A model generated the notes under the pieces. That model was given only the letters and a program-made list of their open reading frames with translations. It searched no databases and was not told the DNA's origin. Shown in pieces: positions 14,573 through 28,558 of a stretch of DNA of 37,030 nucleotides. The first letter of the stretch is position 1. Each line of letters starts with the position of its first letter. The position numbers and the translations under genes were made by a program. The stretch covers positions 18,372 through 55,401 of the forward strand of contig PLFB01000060.1 in the NCBI GenBank assembly GCA_003137135.1, written 5' to 3'. Source of the stretch: Acetobacteraceae bacterium (GTDB lineage Bacteria; Pseudomonadota; Alphaproteobacteria; Acetobacterales; Acetobacteraceae).

Positions 14573-16674
14573 GGCCGCATCTCCGCGGCCAGCAACACCA
14601 GCCCATGCGCTCCAGCCATCACCTTGCCCTCCGTCAGAATGGAAACCTGGTCGGGCCTGGCGCTATCGAGCGCCAGCCGCCAGGGTAGCGCCGGTTCCGG
14701 CGCGAAAAATTCACGGTCGCCGTCGGTCGCGTTCAGCAGCAGCAGCGTCACGTCCACATAGCCATCGGCCTGCGCCGCGCGACGCAGCGCCAGCAAATGC
14801 GCCGCCCCATCGGCCCAAGCGTCTGGTGACAGCACCGCCCCGCGCTCGTCAAACCACGCCACGTCCGAAATGCCGGGCAATATTTCCACATTGCCATGCA
14901 GGAAATTTTCTGACCGCAGGGAAGGATGCCGCTGGCGCAGAGCAATGACCCGCGCCAGGAAATCCCGCAATACCGTCTCCGGCGTCGGCTCCTTCGCCAG
15001 AACCCCCGTCCAATCGCACCACGAAATCTCGCTGTCATGGCAGTACGCGTTGTTGTTGCCCGCTTGCGTCCGCCCCATCTCATCTCCCGCCAGCAGCATC
15101 GGCGTGCCGTGCGAAAACATCAGCGTCGCCAGCATCGCGCGCTTCACCCGTTCGCGCGTCGCCGCAATCGTCTCATCCGCCGAGGGACCCTCGACTCCCC
15201 AGTTGCTGGAGAAATTCTCGGCATGTCCGTCCTTGCCGTCTTCCTTATTCGTTTCGTTGTGACGCTCACGATAACATACGGCGTCGTGCAGCGTGAATCC
15301 ATCATGCGACGTCACATAATTCACGCTCGCCCATGTCTTGCGGCGCAGCTTCTCAAAAATATCGCTGGAGCCCATTAGCCTCCCGGCCAATTCCCGCCGC
15401 TGGTCATTATCCCCGCGCCAATATTTGCGCACCGAATCCCGGAACCGGTCATTCCACTCCGCAAAACCCGGCGGATGGTTGCCCAGTTGATAGCCGCCCG
15501 GCCCAATATCCCAGGGCTCTGAAATCAGTTTCAGCCTCGAAAGCACCGGGTCCTGCCGGATCGCGTCAAAAAACCCGGAGCACGGGTCGAAACCATGCGC
15601 CTCGCGTCCTAAAGTAGTTCCAAGATCGAACCGAAAACCATCGACATGGTAGGCTTGCGCCCAATGCCGCAGGCTATCCATCACCATCTGCAACACGCGC
15701 GGATGCGCCACGTTCAGCGTATTGCCGCAGCCGGTATCATTTACGAAACACCGTGGGTTGTCCTTCAGCAACTGATAATACGACGCATTATCAAAGCCCC
15801 GCCAGGACAGCGTCGGCCCCATTTCGGAACCTTCGCAGGTATGATTGTAAACCACGTCCAAAATCACCTCGATTCCCGCCGCGTGCAGCCGCCGCACCGC
15901 CATGCGCACCTCGTTCAGCGAGCCCTCCGCCAGATACGCCGGTTCCGGCGCGAAAAAGGACAATGTGGAATAGCCCCAATAGTTCCGCAGACTTTTCGCG
16001 ACCAGAAACCGGTCCTGCAGGAACCCATGAATTGGCAACAATTCAATCGCCGTCACGCCAAGCTTCGCCAGATGCTCCACCACATGTGGATCACCCAACC
16101 CGGCAAACGTTCCGCGCTCATGCTCGGCGACCAGGGGATGCTTGAACGTCAAACCCTTGACATGCGCTTCATAAATGACCGTTTCGCCCCAGCCATGTCC
16201 CGGCGCCGTGTCGTCGCCCCAGTTGAAAGTGCCATCCACCACCACGGCCTTTGGCATCGCCGCGGCCGAATCTCGCCGGTCATAGGAGAGGTCCTCGCGC
16301 GGCGAACCTACCCGGTAGCCGTACAAGGCATCCGACCAATGCAGCGTCCCAATTGTCTTTTTGGCATACGGGTCCAGCAACAATTTGTTGGGGTTGAACC
16401 GGTGCCCGGCTTCCGGTTGATACGGCCCATGCACGCGATACCCATAGACCTGCCCCGGCCGCGCGCCTGGCAAATAGCCGTGAAACACTTCGTCCGTGCA
16501 ATCGGGCAGTTCCAGCCTGGCCACTTCCCGCCGGCCCGCGGCGTCAAACAGACAAAGTTCCATCCGCTCCGCATGTGCTGAAAATACACAAAAATTCACG
16601 CCTAGCCCGTCCCAATGCGCGCCCATGGGATACGGCTTGCCGGTGGAAAGCCGGGTCGGTAGAACGCGCGCCAT
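14569..16674 (-). CDS. glgX: glycogen debranching enzyme GlgX (GH13, isoamylase type)
   Basis: A 701-residue debranching enzyme that hydrolyses alpha-1,6 branches, giving linear maltodextrins for MalQ and TreY. Features: the CBM48-like N-terminus (YPMGAHWDGLGVNFCVFSAHAERMELCLFD), DVVYNHTCEGSEMGPT, the nucleophile Asp in GFRFDLGTTLG (about 348), the Glu in LISEPWDIGPGGYQLG (about 386), the Asp in TSHDGFTLHD (about 457), and the ERHNETNKEDGKDGH loop typical of GlgX. The ATG at 16674 lacks a visible Shine-Dalgarno, and 144 bases of palindromic repeat separate it from glgB, the only large gap in the operon. Expression may therefore be set independently of the upstream genes. Confidence 0.95.
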   Translation of the reverse strand: MARVLPTRLSTGKPYPMGAHWDGLGVNFCVFSAHAERMELCLFDAAGRREVARLELPDCTDEVFHGYLPGARPGQVYGYRVHGPYQPEAGHRFNPNKLLLDPYAKKTIGTLHWSDALYGYRVGSPREDLSYDRRDSAAAMPKAVVVDGTFNWGDDTAPGHGWGETVIYEAHVKGLTFKHPLVAEHERGTFAGLGDPHVVEHLAKLGVTAIELLPIHGFLQDRFLVAKSLRNYWGYSTLSFFAPEPAYLAEGSLNEVRMAVRRLHAAGIEVILDVVYNHTCEGSEMGPTLSWRGFDNASYYQLLKDNPRCFVNDTGCGNTLNVAHPRVLQMVMDSLRHWAQAYHVDGFRFDLGTTLGREAHGFDPCSGFFDAIRQDPVLSRLKLISEPWDIGPGGYQLGNHPPGFAEWNDRFRDSVRKYWRGDNDQRRELAGRLMGSSDIFEKLRRKTWASVNYVTSHDGFTLHDAVCYRERHNETNKEDGKDGHAENFSSNWGVEGPSADETIAATRERVKRAMLATLMFSHGTPMLLAGDEMGRTQAGNNNAYCHDSEISWCDWTGVLAKEPTPETVLRDFLARVIALRQRHPSLRSENFLHGNVEILPGISDVAWFDERGAVLSPDAWADGAAHLLALRRAAQADGYVDVTLLLLNATDGDREFFAPEPALPWRLALDSARPDQVSILTEGKVMAGAHGLVLLAAEMRP

Positions 16675-16815
16675 TTAAGAAAGGAAGAACTGCTTTTTTT
16701 TGCAAAAAAAAGCAGCAAAAAAAACTCTTGATTCCCTCGGACTTTGAGCGGCCGGTGTCTGGCCGCTCGAAGGACGGGGGCGATCAAAAAGGCTTTTCTC
16801 AGAAAGCGACATTCT
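16675..16815. repeat. Intergenic palindromic repeat, variant copy (F), inside the glucan operon
   Basis: The hairpin CTGCTTTTTTTT/AAAAAAAAGCAG (16690-16715) is followed by a GC-rich hairpin GAGCGGCC/GGCCGCTC (16746-16768) and an AAAGCGAC end. The layout matches the other family members but the core sequence differs. It fills the glgB-glgX gap. On the operon strand the GC stem is not followed by a T-run, so it is not a standard terminator. Confidence 0.75.
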
Positions 16816-16818
16816 GGC

Positions 16819-18973
16819 TTAGTCTTGCCTCAACAAAATCACGCCCAGCGGCGGCAATGTCAGCCGCACGGAATGTTCCAGGCCATGTGCCCATTCATCC
16901 GTCGCCTGCATCACGCCCGCATTTCCCACATCGGAACCACCATAGCCGGCAAGATCCGAATTGAAAATCTCCCGCCAGGCCCCGCCCGGCACACCCACGC
17001 GGTAATCATAGCGCGGCATCGGTGTGAAATTGCAAACGACCAGCACCGGCTTGGTGCCTTTATGGCCCCAGCGTAGAAACGCCAGCACGCTCTGCGCGCG
17101 GTCATCACCCACCACCCACTGAAATCCGTCCGGGTCAAAATCCCGCTCATACAGCGCCGGCTCGTTTCTCAGTACATGGTTCAGCGCCCGCACCGTGCCC
17201 TGCACGCCACGATGCTTGGCATCCTGCAGCAAATCCCAAGATAGCTCGGCGTCATGGTTCCATTCCTTGGGCTGCCCAAACTCGCACCCCATGAACAGCA
17301 GCTTTTTGCCCGGATGCACCCACATGAACGCCAGATATGCCCGCAGATTGGCGAACTTTTGCCATTCGTCTCCCGGCATTTTGCCGATCAGCGAACCCTT
17401 GCCGTGCACCACCTCGTCATGCGAAATCGGCAGCACGAATTTTTCGGAAAACGCATAGACCAGCCCGAACGTCATCTTGTCGTGATGATACCGCCGATTG
17501 ACCGGCTCCTCGGCGAAATAATTCAGCGTGTCGTGCATCCAGCCCATATTCCATTTATGCGAAAATCCCAGGCCGCCCTCATCGGCTGGCTTCGTCACCC
17601 CCGGCCATGCCGTCGATTCTTCGGCGATCAGCAGCGCGCCGGGGCAGCGCTCCGCGATGGCCCGTGAAAGCTCCTGCAGAAACGCGATTGATTCGAGATT
17701 CTCGCGCCCGCCATAAATATTAGGCACCCACTCGCCAGCCTTGCGCGAATAGTCCCGGTACAGCATGGACGCCACCGCATCCACCCGCAGCCCATCCACG
17801 CCAAAATGCTCCAGCCAGAACAGCGCGCTGGCGATCAGGAATCCGCGCACCTCAAAGCGCCCGAGATTGAAGATCAGCGTGTTCCAGTCGTTGTGAAAAC
17901 CCTCGCGCGGATCGGCGTGTTCGTAAAGTGCCGTGCCGTCGAAGCGGGCCAGCCCATGCGCATCGGTGGGGAAATGCGCCGGCACCCAATCCAGAATAAT
18001 GCCCAGCCCCTGCGCGTGGCATTCATCCACGAACCGCGCGAAATCCTGCGGCGTGCCCATCTCCGGCATCGGCGCGAACAGGGAGAGCGGCTGATAGCCC
18101 CACGACCCGCCGAAAGGATGCGCCATCACGGGCAGCAATTCGATGTGGGTAAAACCCAGATCCTTGGCATAGGGGATCAGCCGCGTAGCCAATTCATCCC
18201 ATGTATAGGGCCTTCCATCCAGGTGCCGCATCCAGGACGCCGCGTGCACCTCGTAGATCGATAGCGGCTTGTCCAATCCCGCCGCTTGCGTTCGGCGCAG
18301 CGGCGGATTTTTTGGCTCCGGCATCACCGGGTTCGCGACCACCGAGGATGTCGCCGGCGGAATTTCCGCGCAGGACGCCATCGGGTCCGCCTTCAGCGGC
18401 ACCACCCCGTGCGGCCCCAGAATTTCGTACTTGTAGGCCTCGCCGGCGGCGAGGCGGGGTATGAAAACTTCCCATATGCCGCCTAGCCTTTTGCGCATCG
18501 GGTGGCGCCGGCCGTCGCCCAGGTTGAAGGCGCCCACCACCGAGACGCGGCGCGCGCTTGGCGCCCAGACCGCAAATCGCACGCCCGGCGTGCCGTCGAT
18601 CTCCATCACATGCGCGCCCAGCGCCGTGCCCATATCCTTGTGGCGGCCTTCCGCCAGCAGATAGATATCAAATTCCGATAGCAGGTTGCCGAAGGAATAC
18701 GTATCCTCCGTCACCTGCACGGTGCCGCCCCAGTCGATTCGCAACAGATATTGTCTTGGCGCGGCGCCTGGCAGCGCGCCTTCGAACAAAATGCCGTCAT
18801 GGACGTCGCGCATTTCAGAAATCACGGTTTTGCCGTCCGGCTCCAGCAGCGCCACCGCGCGCGCGCCCGGCAGCAGCGCGCGCACCACGCCGTCGTGCGG
18901 GCCCAGCACCGCGAACGGGTCGCCGTGCTCGCCGGCCACCAGGGCCGCAAACCCTAAATCGACAAAACCCTGA

Positions 18974-18981
<8 letters not shown>
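16819..18981 (-). CDS. glgB: 1,4-alpha-glucan branching enzyme (GH13)
   Basis: A 720-residue enzyme that makes alpha-1,6 branches in the glucan produced by GlgE. The order is an N-terminal CBM48-like pair of beta domains ([18 protein letters not shown], then [21 protein letters not shown]), the catalytic barrel with [17 protein letters not shown], the nucleophile Asp in [18 protein letters not shown] (about 400), the Glu in [12 protein letters not shown] (about 453), the Asp in [12 protein letters not shown] (about 522), and a C-terminal all-beta domain. Spacing is close to E. coli GlgB (405, 458, 526 as I recall). The start overlaps the treS stop by 8 bp. Pairing with GlgE rather than a glgA synthase is typical of the GlgE pathway. 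Confidence 0.96.
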
Positions 18982-22287
<3,306 letters not shown>

Positions 22288-22291
<4 letters not shown>

Positions 22292-25200
22292 GCGGGTGCC
22301 ACCTCACGCGCATCGACGCGCCAGATGCAGAAAGGCTGCTCGAACGGGTTCAGCCGGACCGGCTGGTATTTCCCGCGCCACGTGAACGCAAAGCCGCGCA
22401 TCAAATCCTCCACCGGCAGTTCCCCATCATCCGCGCGGCCAAAGCGCCATAGCGGCACTTCCAGGGTCGCCTCCACGATATTGTGCGGGTCCAGGCTGAC
22501 CGCAATCAGCAAATTGTTGCCATCCGCGCCAAATTTCCGGAAGAACACCACGCTGTCGTGGAAACAAGGCAGAAACTCCACGCCGATATGCGAATGCAGC
22601 GCCGCGTTCTGCCGGCGTATGCGATTGAGCTGCGAAATTTCCGCCACGATGTTTCCAGGCCGGTCATAATCCCAAGCGCGAAACTGGTATTTTTCGGAAT
22701 CGGCGTATTCCTCCTTGCCCGGTATCGCGGCGCCCTCGCAAAGCTCGAAGCCGTTATACACGCCCCACAGCCCGGACAGTGTGGCGGCCAGCGCGGCGCG
22801 GATCAAGAAGCCGCCGCGCCCGGAGGTTTGCAAAAACACCGGGTTGATATCCGGCGTGTTCACAAAGAAATGCGGCCGGAAGTAGTCTTTCAGACCGGTG
22901 GTCGAAAGCTCGGTCAGATACTCCTCGATCTCGCGCTTGGTGTTGCGCCAGGTAAAATACGTGTAGCTTTGCGAAAAGCCGATTTTTGCCAGCCGTGCCA
23001 TCACCTTGGGCCGGGTAAATGCCTCCGCCAGAAACACCGTGTCCGGATGGCGCGACCTGATGTCGCCGATCAGCCATTCCCAGAAGGGCAGGGGTTTGGT
23101 GTGCGGATTGTCCACCCGGAAGAGAGTGACGCCCTGGTTGACCCAGAACTGCACGACGTCGCGCAAGGCGAGCCACAGCGAGGGTTGCGCGCCCGGCGCG
23201 TAGAAATCCACGTTTACGATGTCTTCATATTTTTTCGGCGGGTTTTCCGCGTAGCGCAACGAACCGTCCGGACGCCAGTCGAACCATTCCGGGTGCTCGG
23301 TCAGCCAGGGATGATCCGGGGCGCACTGAATCGCAAAATCCAGGGCGAGTTCGATGCCAAAGGTTTCGGCCGCTGCGCGCAGCGCGGCAAAATCGTCGAG
23401 CGTGCCGAGTTGCGGATGCAGGACGTCATGGCCGCCCTCCTTGGCGCCGATGGCGTAGGGGCTGCCGGGATCGTCCGCCGCCGGCGTGAGGGTGTTGTTG
23501 CGGCCCTTGCGATTCGTGCGCCCGATCGGGTGGATCGGCGGAAAATACAGCACGTCAAACCCCATGTCAGCGATGCGCGGCAGCTGCGTGATGACGTCCC
23601 GGAATGTGCCGTGGGTTTTGCCGTCCCCGGCCTGGCTGCGCGGAAAAATTTCGTACCAATTGGCGAACGCCGTGCCGCGGCGCTCCGCGTCCAAAATTCT
23701 TTCGCTCGAAACCGTGTAGAAATCGCGCGCGGCGCAGCGCCGCATCAGCGCCGCCATCTCCTCCCCCACAAGCATTTTCAGCCGCCCGGCCTCGTCGGCC
23801 TGTTGCAGCGCCGTCAGCGCCGCTTTGGCCTCGTCCGCCTGCGCCGCCGCGCGCTCCACCAGGGCGATGCCCTCCAGAATCTCCAGCGACACATTCACGC
23901 CGGCTTTCACCTTCTTGGTGATTTCGTCCGCGAAGGTGGCAAACGCGTCGTGCCAGGCCGCGACGGCGAAGACGTAGCGCCCCATTCGTTCCAGTGGAAA
24001 CGCGCCGCCCCAGCGATCATTTACGATCAGGCGCATCGGCACGCTGCGGAACCGCGTCTCATCCACCGCGCGAAACAGCACTTCCGCCGCCAGTTTGCCA
24101 TGCCCGTCGGAAATCAGATCCGCGGTGACGCTCACCATCTCGCCCACCAGCCGGCGGGCCGGAAAGCGGCCGTCATCGACCGCCGGCGCGATCTGTTCGA
24201 TGCCGATGCGCGCCGCGTTGGTATCCAGGCGCAGCGCCACCGGCAGCATCATCTTCTTGGCCGGCAACGTCCGGAAAATCGTCAGTTCGGCGGCGCCCAG
24301 GGCAATTTTTGCATCCGGGCCCAGCACGGACTCGTCTGGCGCGGACAGACCGGCCACGCCGAGTTGCGGCAAAATTTCGTCCGCCGGCAAAACGGTGTTT
24401 TGGGTCAGCGAGGCATTGGCCAGCATCACCAGCCCGCCCCGCCGCAGCACCGCGGCGGGCGCGCCCGCGGAGGAAATTAACTCCGCGGCGGGGGCGGCTA
24501 AAAAATCCTGGTGCCGGCGCCATAGGTTGAGCGCCAAAACCTCGTCCTCGAAACCGGCGCAAAAGCCTGACTCCAGCAACCATCCGGCGCCATAGGCGGC
24601 GGCCAGGCGCATGCCGCGAACCACCCGCTCGGGCGGCCACCCAGCCGTTCCCGGCGGCGCCGGCATCGCCATTACCGGCGCCACCGCGCTCACCCGTGCG
24701 GCATCGTCATTCAGCCACCCGGCCGCAAAATCCCACCATGCCAGCGAGGAAAACGCGAAATCAAAGCCGCAATCGCGCAAACCCGACAAAATGTCGGGCG
24801 CCACACCGGGGCTCCACGCCACGCATAATGCCTGCGCGTCGCGCCGCTTCACGCCGGCCACCAGCCGGCGCCAGACGGATGCCGGCGCGTCGGCGACGTC
24901 CATAAACCGGAACCCGCGCACGCCAGCCGCCTGCCACGCCGCCAGGCGCTCGTCCCACCAGTCAACCGTGGCGTCCGCCGCCGATAAATAGCGGAATTTT
25001 ATGCCGTCTCCGCCATGCACGAACCAATCCGGATTTTGGCCGATCAGCCCCGAATCCTGGGCCACCCGGCCAAGCTGCACATCCAACAGCAAAGCCAGGC
25101 CGGCGCGGCGGGTGGCACCGGCGGACTCGCGCAGCCATGACTCGGCGTCGCCGCCGCCTACATGTAACGCCAGTTTTTCAAAGTCGTTGACGAAAACCGT

Positions 25201-25416
25201 ACCGCCGGCGTCCGGCCCCTCCGCCAGAAACGGCGTCGCGGCGAGCACCGCGTCAAATCCAAGTGCCGCGGCGCGGCTCACGTGCTCGTCCATTCGCGGC
25301 GCCAACATCTCCCGCGGGACATAATAGATTGCTGAGACCGGCAAAGCCCTGCCGGCCGGCGTCGCTTCGCTCACCGCCACCCCGGGCATTTCCACGACAT
25401 CGTCCTTATCCGCCAT
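22288..25416 (-). CDS. glgE: alpha-1,4-glucan:maltose-1-phosphate maltosyltransferase with N-terminal pseudo-amylase domain
   Basis: A 1042-residue GH13_3 enzyme that extends alpha-1,4-glucan with maltose from maltose-1-phosphate. The C-terminal two thirds is canonical GlgE: VSERILDAERRGTAFANWYEIFPRS, the nucleophile Asp in FRVDNPHTKPLPFWEWL (about 768), the Glu in FLAEAFTRP (about 797) and the Asp in VNTPDIN (about 855). The spacing 29 and 87 mirrors Streptomyces GlgE (394, 423, 480 as recalled), so about 375 extra residues precede the core. That extension resembles a GH13 barrel (ATVDWWDERLAAWQAAGVRGF, then FRFMDVADAP) but lacks the expected Asp/Glu. It is the first gene of the seven-gene operon. 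No strong Shine-Dalgarno precedes the ATG. Confidence 0.93.
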
Positions 25417-25471
25417 GCGCTATCACATTGGCACAGGACACCCCCGTTCAACCTGATCTTACGAACTTTCA

Positions 25472-25516
25472 ATAAGAGGTCGATTTTTTAAAAAAAGCGA
25501 CTTCTTTCTTCTGCGC
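25472..25516. repeat. Intergenic palindromic repeat fragment (G)
   Basis: GTCGATTTTTT/AAAAAAAGCGAC is an imperfect hairpin followed by TTCTTTCTTC, resembling one end of the longer repeats. It lies in the 124-bp gap upstream of glgE, where the operon promoter is expected; no confident -35/-10 pair was found beside it. Confidence 0.5.
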
Positions 25517-25540
25517 TAACGCGGCGTCAACAGTTGCCGT

Positions 25541-25804
25541 CTAGGCCGCCAGCTCGTGCGCCTCGAGCGGCTCATCCTGATCCGCCGGCATGGCCTTGAC
25601 GCGCACCCACCGCGCGCAGGTTTCCAGCAGGCGGCCATAACCCTGGCTCATGGCTTCATCGAAAAATGCGCTGACCTCGCTGGCCGGCACCTTGGCCGCC
25701 CGCAGGGCGATCCGCATTTGCGACATCACAGAAATTGTATTTCCAGCGGCTTCGGAAAGATCGACTTCTATGTCTGGATATTTCGGTTCAGATTGTCCGA
25801 CCAT
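25541..25804 (-). CDS. small conserved hypothetical protein
   Basis: An 87-residue soluble protein. The pattern YPDIEVDLSEAAGNTISVM, then MRIALRAAKVPASEVSAFFDEAMSQGYGRLLETCARWV, matches my memory of short alphaproteobacterial hypotheticals of the form YPD-V-L---DGNAF with a helical pair ending in a Trp-Val. The fold is probably a strand plus three helices. No catalytic residues stand out. It is on the same strand as the glucan operon, 124 bases upstream of glgE with a repeat fragment between, so co-transcription is uncertain. The start lacks a clear Shine-Dalgarno. Confidence 0.6.
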   Translation of the reverse strand: MVGQSEPKYPDIEVDLSEAAGNTISVMSQMRIALRAAKVPASEVSAFFDEAMSQGYGRLLETCARWVRVKAMPADQDEPLEAHELAA

Positions 25805-25967
25805 GACAATATTAATACCATGTCCTATTTTTTGGAACTACGGAAGAATCATTAATTTAAATAGAGGTTTGGTTCATTAAACCCTTACAAAGCGCGCGGG
25901 GCGAGACAGGTTTGGCGCCCGCGCCGTGCCGATGTTGCCCTCGACCTCGATCACGCTGCGGCTTGCG

Positions 25968-27455
25968 TTACACTGCCGCCCACCCGAAGGAGCGTTCCAC
26001 CGCCTGCTGCCAGCGGCGGTAGAATGCCGCCCGCGAGGCCGCGTCCATGGCCGGCGTGAAAACGCGGTCAACGCCCCAGTTTGAGCGCAGCGCCTCGATG
26101 TTTGGCCAGTAGCCCACCGCCAGGCCGGCGGCATAGGCGGCGCCCAGGGCGGTGGTTTCGCTGACCAGCGGGCGCACGACCTCCACGCCCAGAATGTCCG
26201 CCTGGAATTGTAGCAGCAGGGCGTTGCCGACCATGCCGCCATCGACTTTGAGCGTGGCCAACGCGATGCCGGAATCTTCCTGCATCGCCTCCACCACGTC
26301 GCGCACCTGATAGGCCGCCGCCTCCAGCGCCGCGCGCGCGAGGTGGGCCTTGGTGGCGAAGCGCGTGAGACCGGCGATCACGCCGCGGGCGTCGTCGCGC
26401 CAATAGGGGGCGAACAGGCCGGCGAAGGCGGGGACGATATAGACATCGCCGTTATCCGGCACGCTGGCGGCGAGCGCCTCGATCTGAGAGGCGTGCTGAA
26501 AAAGTCCCAGATTGTCGCGCAGCCACTGCACCAGGGCGCCGGTGATGGCGATCGCGCCCTCGAGCGCGTAGTGCGGCTTTTCGCCGCCGAACTGGTACGC
26601 CAGGGTGGTCAGCAGCCCGGCTTTTGACACGACCGGGGCGGTGCCGGTGTTCATCAGCATGAACGATCCCGTGCCAAAGGTGTTTTTGGCCTCGCCGGGG
26701 GAAAAGCAGGTTTGGCCGACGAGGGCGGCCTGCTGGTCGCCCAGGATGCCGGCGAGCGCGGTGCCGGCCAGGGGCGAGGCGGTGATGGTTCCAAAATCTT
26801 GCGACGAGGGGAGGATTTTTGGCAGGCAGGCGCGCGGAATCTCGAAGGTGTGCAGCAGCGCCTCATCCCAGTCGCAGGTGTGCAGATGCATTAACATCGT
26901 GCGGCTGGCGTTCGTGACGTCGGTGACGTGCTGACCCGTCAGATGCCAGGCGAGCCAGGAATCCATGGTCCCGAACAGCGCATCGCCAGCCTCCGCCTGG
27001 TGCCGGGCGCCGGGGACGTTTTGGAAAATCCACAGCAATTTTAAGGCGGAGAAATACGTCGCGAGCGGCAGGCCGGTTTTGGCGCGGAACCGGTCCTGGC
27101 CGAAACCGCGGGAAAAATCGTGCACCAGGTCGGCGGTGCGCGTGTCCATCCAGACCAGGGCGTTGCACAGCGGTTTGCCGGTGCGCCGGTCCCATAGCAA
27201 AGTCGTTTCGCGCTGATTGGTGATGCCGACCGCCGCCAAATCCTTGGCGGTCAAATTCGCGCGCCCCAGCGCGGCGCCCGCCACCTCAAAAACGTTTTTG
27301 AGAATTTCTTCCGGATCGTGCTCCACCCAGCCTGGCCGGGGATAGATTTGCGCGTGTTCTTTTTGCGCGGAGGCGATGATTTGGCCGCGCTCGTCGAAGA
27401 CGATGAAGCGCGAGCTGGTGGTGCCCTGGTCGATGGCGCCGACGTATTTTGGCAT
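25968..27455 (-). CDS. glpK: glycerol kinase (FGGY family)
   Basis: A 495-residue cytoplasmic kinase making glycerol-3-phosphate from glycerol and ATP. FGGY markers are [18 protein letters not shown] at the N-terminus, [12 protein letters not shown], the substrate-site segment [42 protein letters not shown], and the C-terminal signature [19 protein letters not shown] with [17 protein letters not shown]. Length matches E. coli GlpK (502). The start at 27455 has CAGGA about 6 bases upstream. No glpF, glpD or glpR is adjacent, so it stands alone here. Its upstream region is filled by a palindromic repeat copy. Confidence 0.96.
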   Translation of the reverse strand: MPKYVGAIDQGTTSSRFIVFDERGQIIASAQKEHAQIYPRPGWVEHDPEEILKNVFEVAGAALGRANLTAKDLAAVGITNQRETTLLWDRRTGKPLCNALVWMDTRTADLVHDFSRGFGQDRFRAKTGLPLATYFSALKLLWIFQNVPGARHQAEAGDALFGTMDSWLAWHLTGQHVTDVTNASRTMLMHLHTCDWDEALLHTFEIPRACLPKILPSSQDFGTITASPLAGTALAGILGDQQAALVGQTCFSPGEAKNTFGTGSFMLMNTGTAPVVSKAGLLTTLAYQFGGEKPHYALEGAIAITGALVQWLRDNLGLFQHASQIEALAASVPDNGDVYIVPAFAGLFAPYWRDDARGVIAGLTRFATKAHLARAALEAAAYQVRDVVEAMQEDSGIALATLKVDGGMVGNALLLQFQADILGVEVVRPLVSETTALGAAYAAGLAVGYWPNIEALRSNWGVDRVFTPAMDAASRAAFYRRWQQAVERSFGWAAV

Positions 27456-27471
27456 TTTTGTCCTGCGTTAG

Positions 27472-27583
27472 TGAAGGAAGTAGTTACTTTTTTTGAAAAA
27501 GAGTAAATCGCCCGCCCCCACGCAAAAGTTTTTTGCGCGCCCCAGGCGGGGAGCCTTTTTTTCAAAAAAGCGCCTCTTTCTCG
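27472..27583. repeat. Intergenic palindromic repeat, core-deleted copy (C)
   Basis: The left part GTTACTTTTTTTGAAAAAGAGTAA and the right part GCAAAAGTTTTTTGCGCGC ... TTTTTTTCAAAAAAGCGC are kept, but the central long palindrome is replaced by a short GC-rich stretch (CCCGCCCCCA). It lies upstream of glpK and downstream of the hydroxyacid dehydrogenase gene, both on the minus strand. Confidence 0.8.
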
Positions 27584-27586
27584 TTC

Positions 27587-28558
27587 CTAATACCCTTTAG
27601 CCCGGTCCACCGCCGTCGGCGGCGCTTTGCCGGCCAGATACGCAGTCAGATTTTCGAAGAAAATCGCCAGCGTGTCGGCGTTATAGCGTTCCGGATCGTC
27701 CGCCGACATGTGCGGCGTGATCACCACGTTTTTCGTGGTCCAGATTCGGTCGCCGGCCGGGATCGGTTCCTCGGCGAACACATCCAACACCGCGCCGCCG
27801 AGTCTGTTCTCCTCCAGCGCGTCGCAGAGTGCTTCCTGCTCCACCAGCCCGCCGCGCCCGACATTGATCACGCCGGCGCCTGGCGGCATCGCCATGAGTC
27901 GAGGGCGCGACAGCAGATTTTTGGTTTTAGGCGTCAGAGGGCAGGCCAGCAGCAGGATGTCGGCATGCGGAATGACTTCGTCGATCCGCTCGAACGGGAC
28001 TGTCACGTCGCAATCGTCGTGTTGGGCCTCGCCGTGGCGCACGCCGGTGACGTGCATGCCAAATTTTTTGCCCCACCGCGCGGCTTCCGTGCCGATCGCG
28101 CCGAGACCGACAACCGTCAGCTTTTTGGCGGAGGCCAGGGAGCCGATTTCTCTCTGCCATTTCTGTTCGCGCTGCTGCGTGGTGAACAACGGCATTTTGT
28201 TGGTGAGCATGAGAATCGCCATGGCGCAGAACTCGCCGGCGCGCTTGCCGTGCACGCCGCGGTTGTTCATGAGAATCGCGTGCGGCGGAATCATGTCGAA
28301 CGGGTACAGGCCATCCATGCCGGCCCAGGTGGATTGCACGAGTTTCAGTTTTGGCGCGGCGGACAGGTCGATTTGCTTCAGGCGGTAGGGCGGTGCCACC
28401 ACCACTTCCACCTCGTCGCGCACCGCGGCCCAATCGATATGAAAACTTACCTCGTGCCCGGCACCGATGTCTCCCGCGAGCGCGCTGGCGGCTTCCCACT
28501 CCGCGGGCAGGACCGGCAATTTGTCGTGGTCCAGCGTGTCGTGGAAATGGATGCGCAT
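27587..28558 (-). CDS. D-2-hydroxyacid dehydrogenase family protein (NAD(P)-dependent)
   Basis: A 323-residue oxidoreductase of the D-isomer 2-hydroxyacid dehydrogenase family, likely acting on glyoxylate, hydroxypyruvate or a related 2-keto acid; the exact substrate is not readable. The Rossmann motif is VGLGAIGTEAARWGKKF. The catalytic triad is visible: Arg in INVGRGGLVEQEAL, Glu in DVFAEEPIP and His in ITPHMSAD. The substrate-loop region STWAGMDGLYP replaces the common aGvD form. It overlaps the GNAT stop by one base (TGATG), the last of a three-gene overlapping run. Confidence 0.85.
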   Translation of the reverse strand: MRIHFHDTLDHDKLPVLPAEWEAASALAGDIGAGHEVSFHIDWAAVRDEVEVVVAPPYRLKQIDLSAAPKLKLVQSTWAGMDGLYPFDMIPPHAILMNNRGVHGKRAGEFCAMAILMLTNKMPLFTTQQREQKWQREIGSLASAKKLTVVGLGAIGTEAARWGKKFGMHVTGVRHGEAQHDDCDVTVPFERIDEVIPHADILLLACPLTPKTKNLLSRPRLMAMPPGAGVINVGRGGLVEQEALCDALEENRLGGAVLDVFAEEPIPAGDRIWTTKNVVITPHMSADDPERYNADTLAIFFENLTAYLAGKAPPTAVDRAKGY

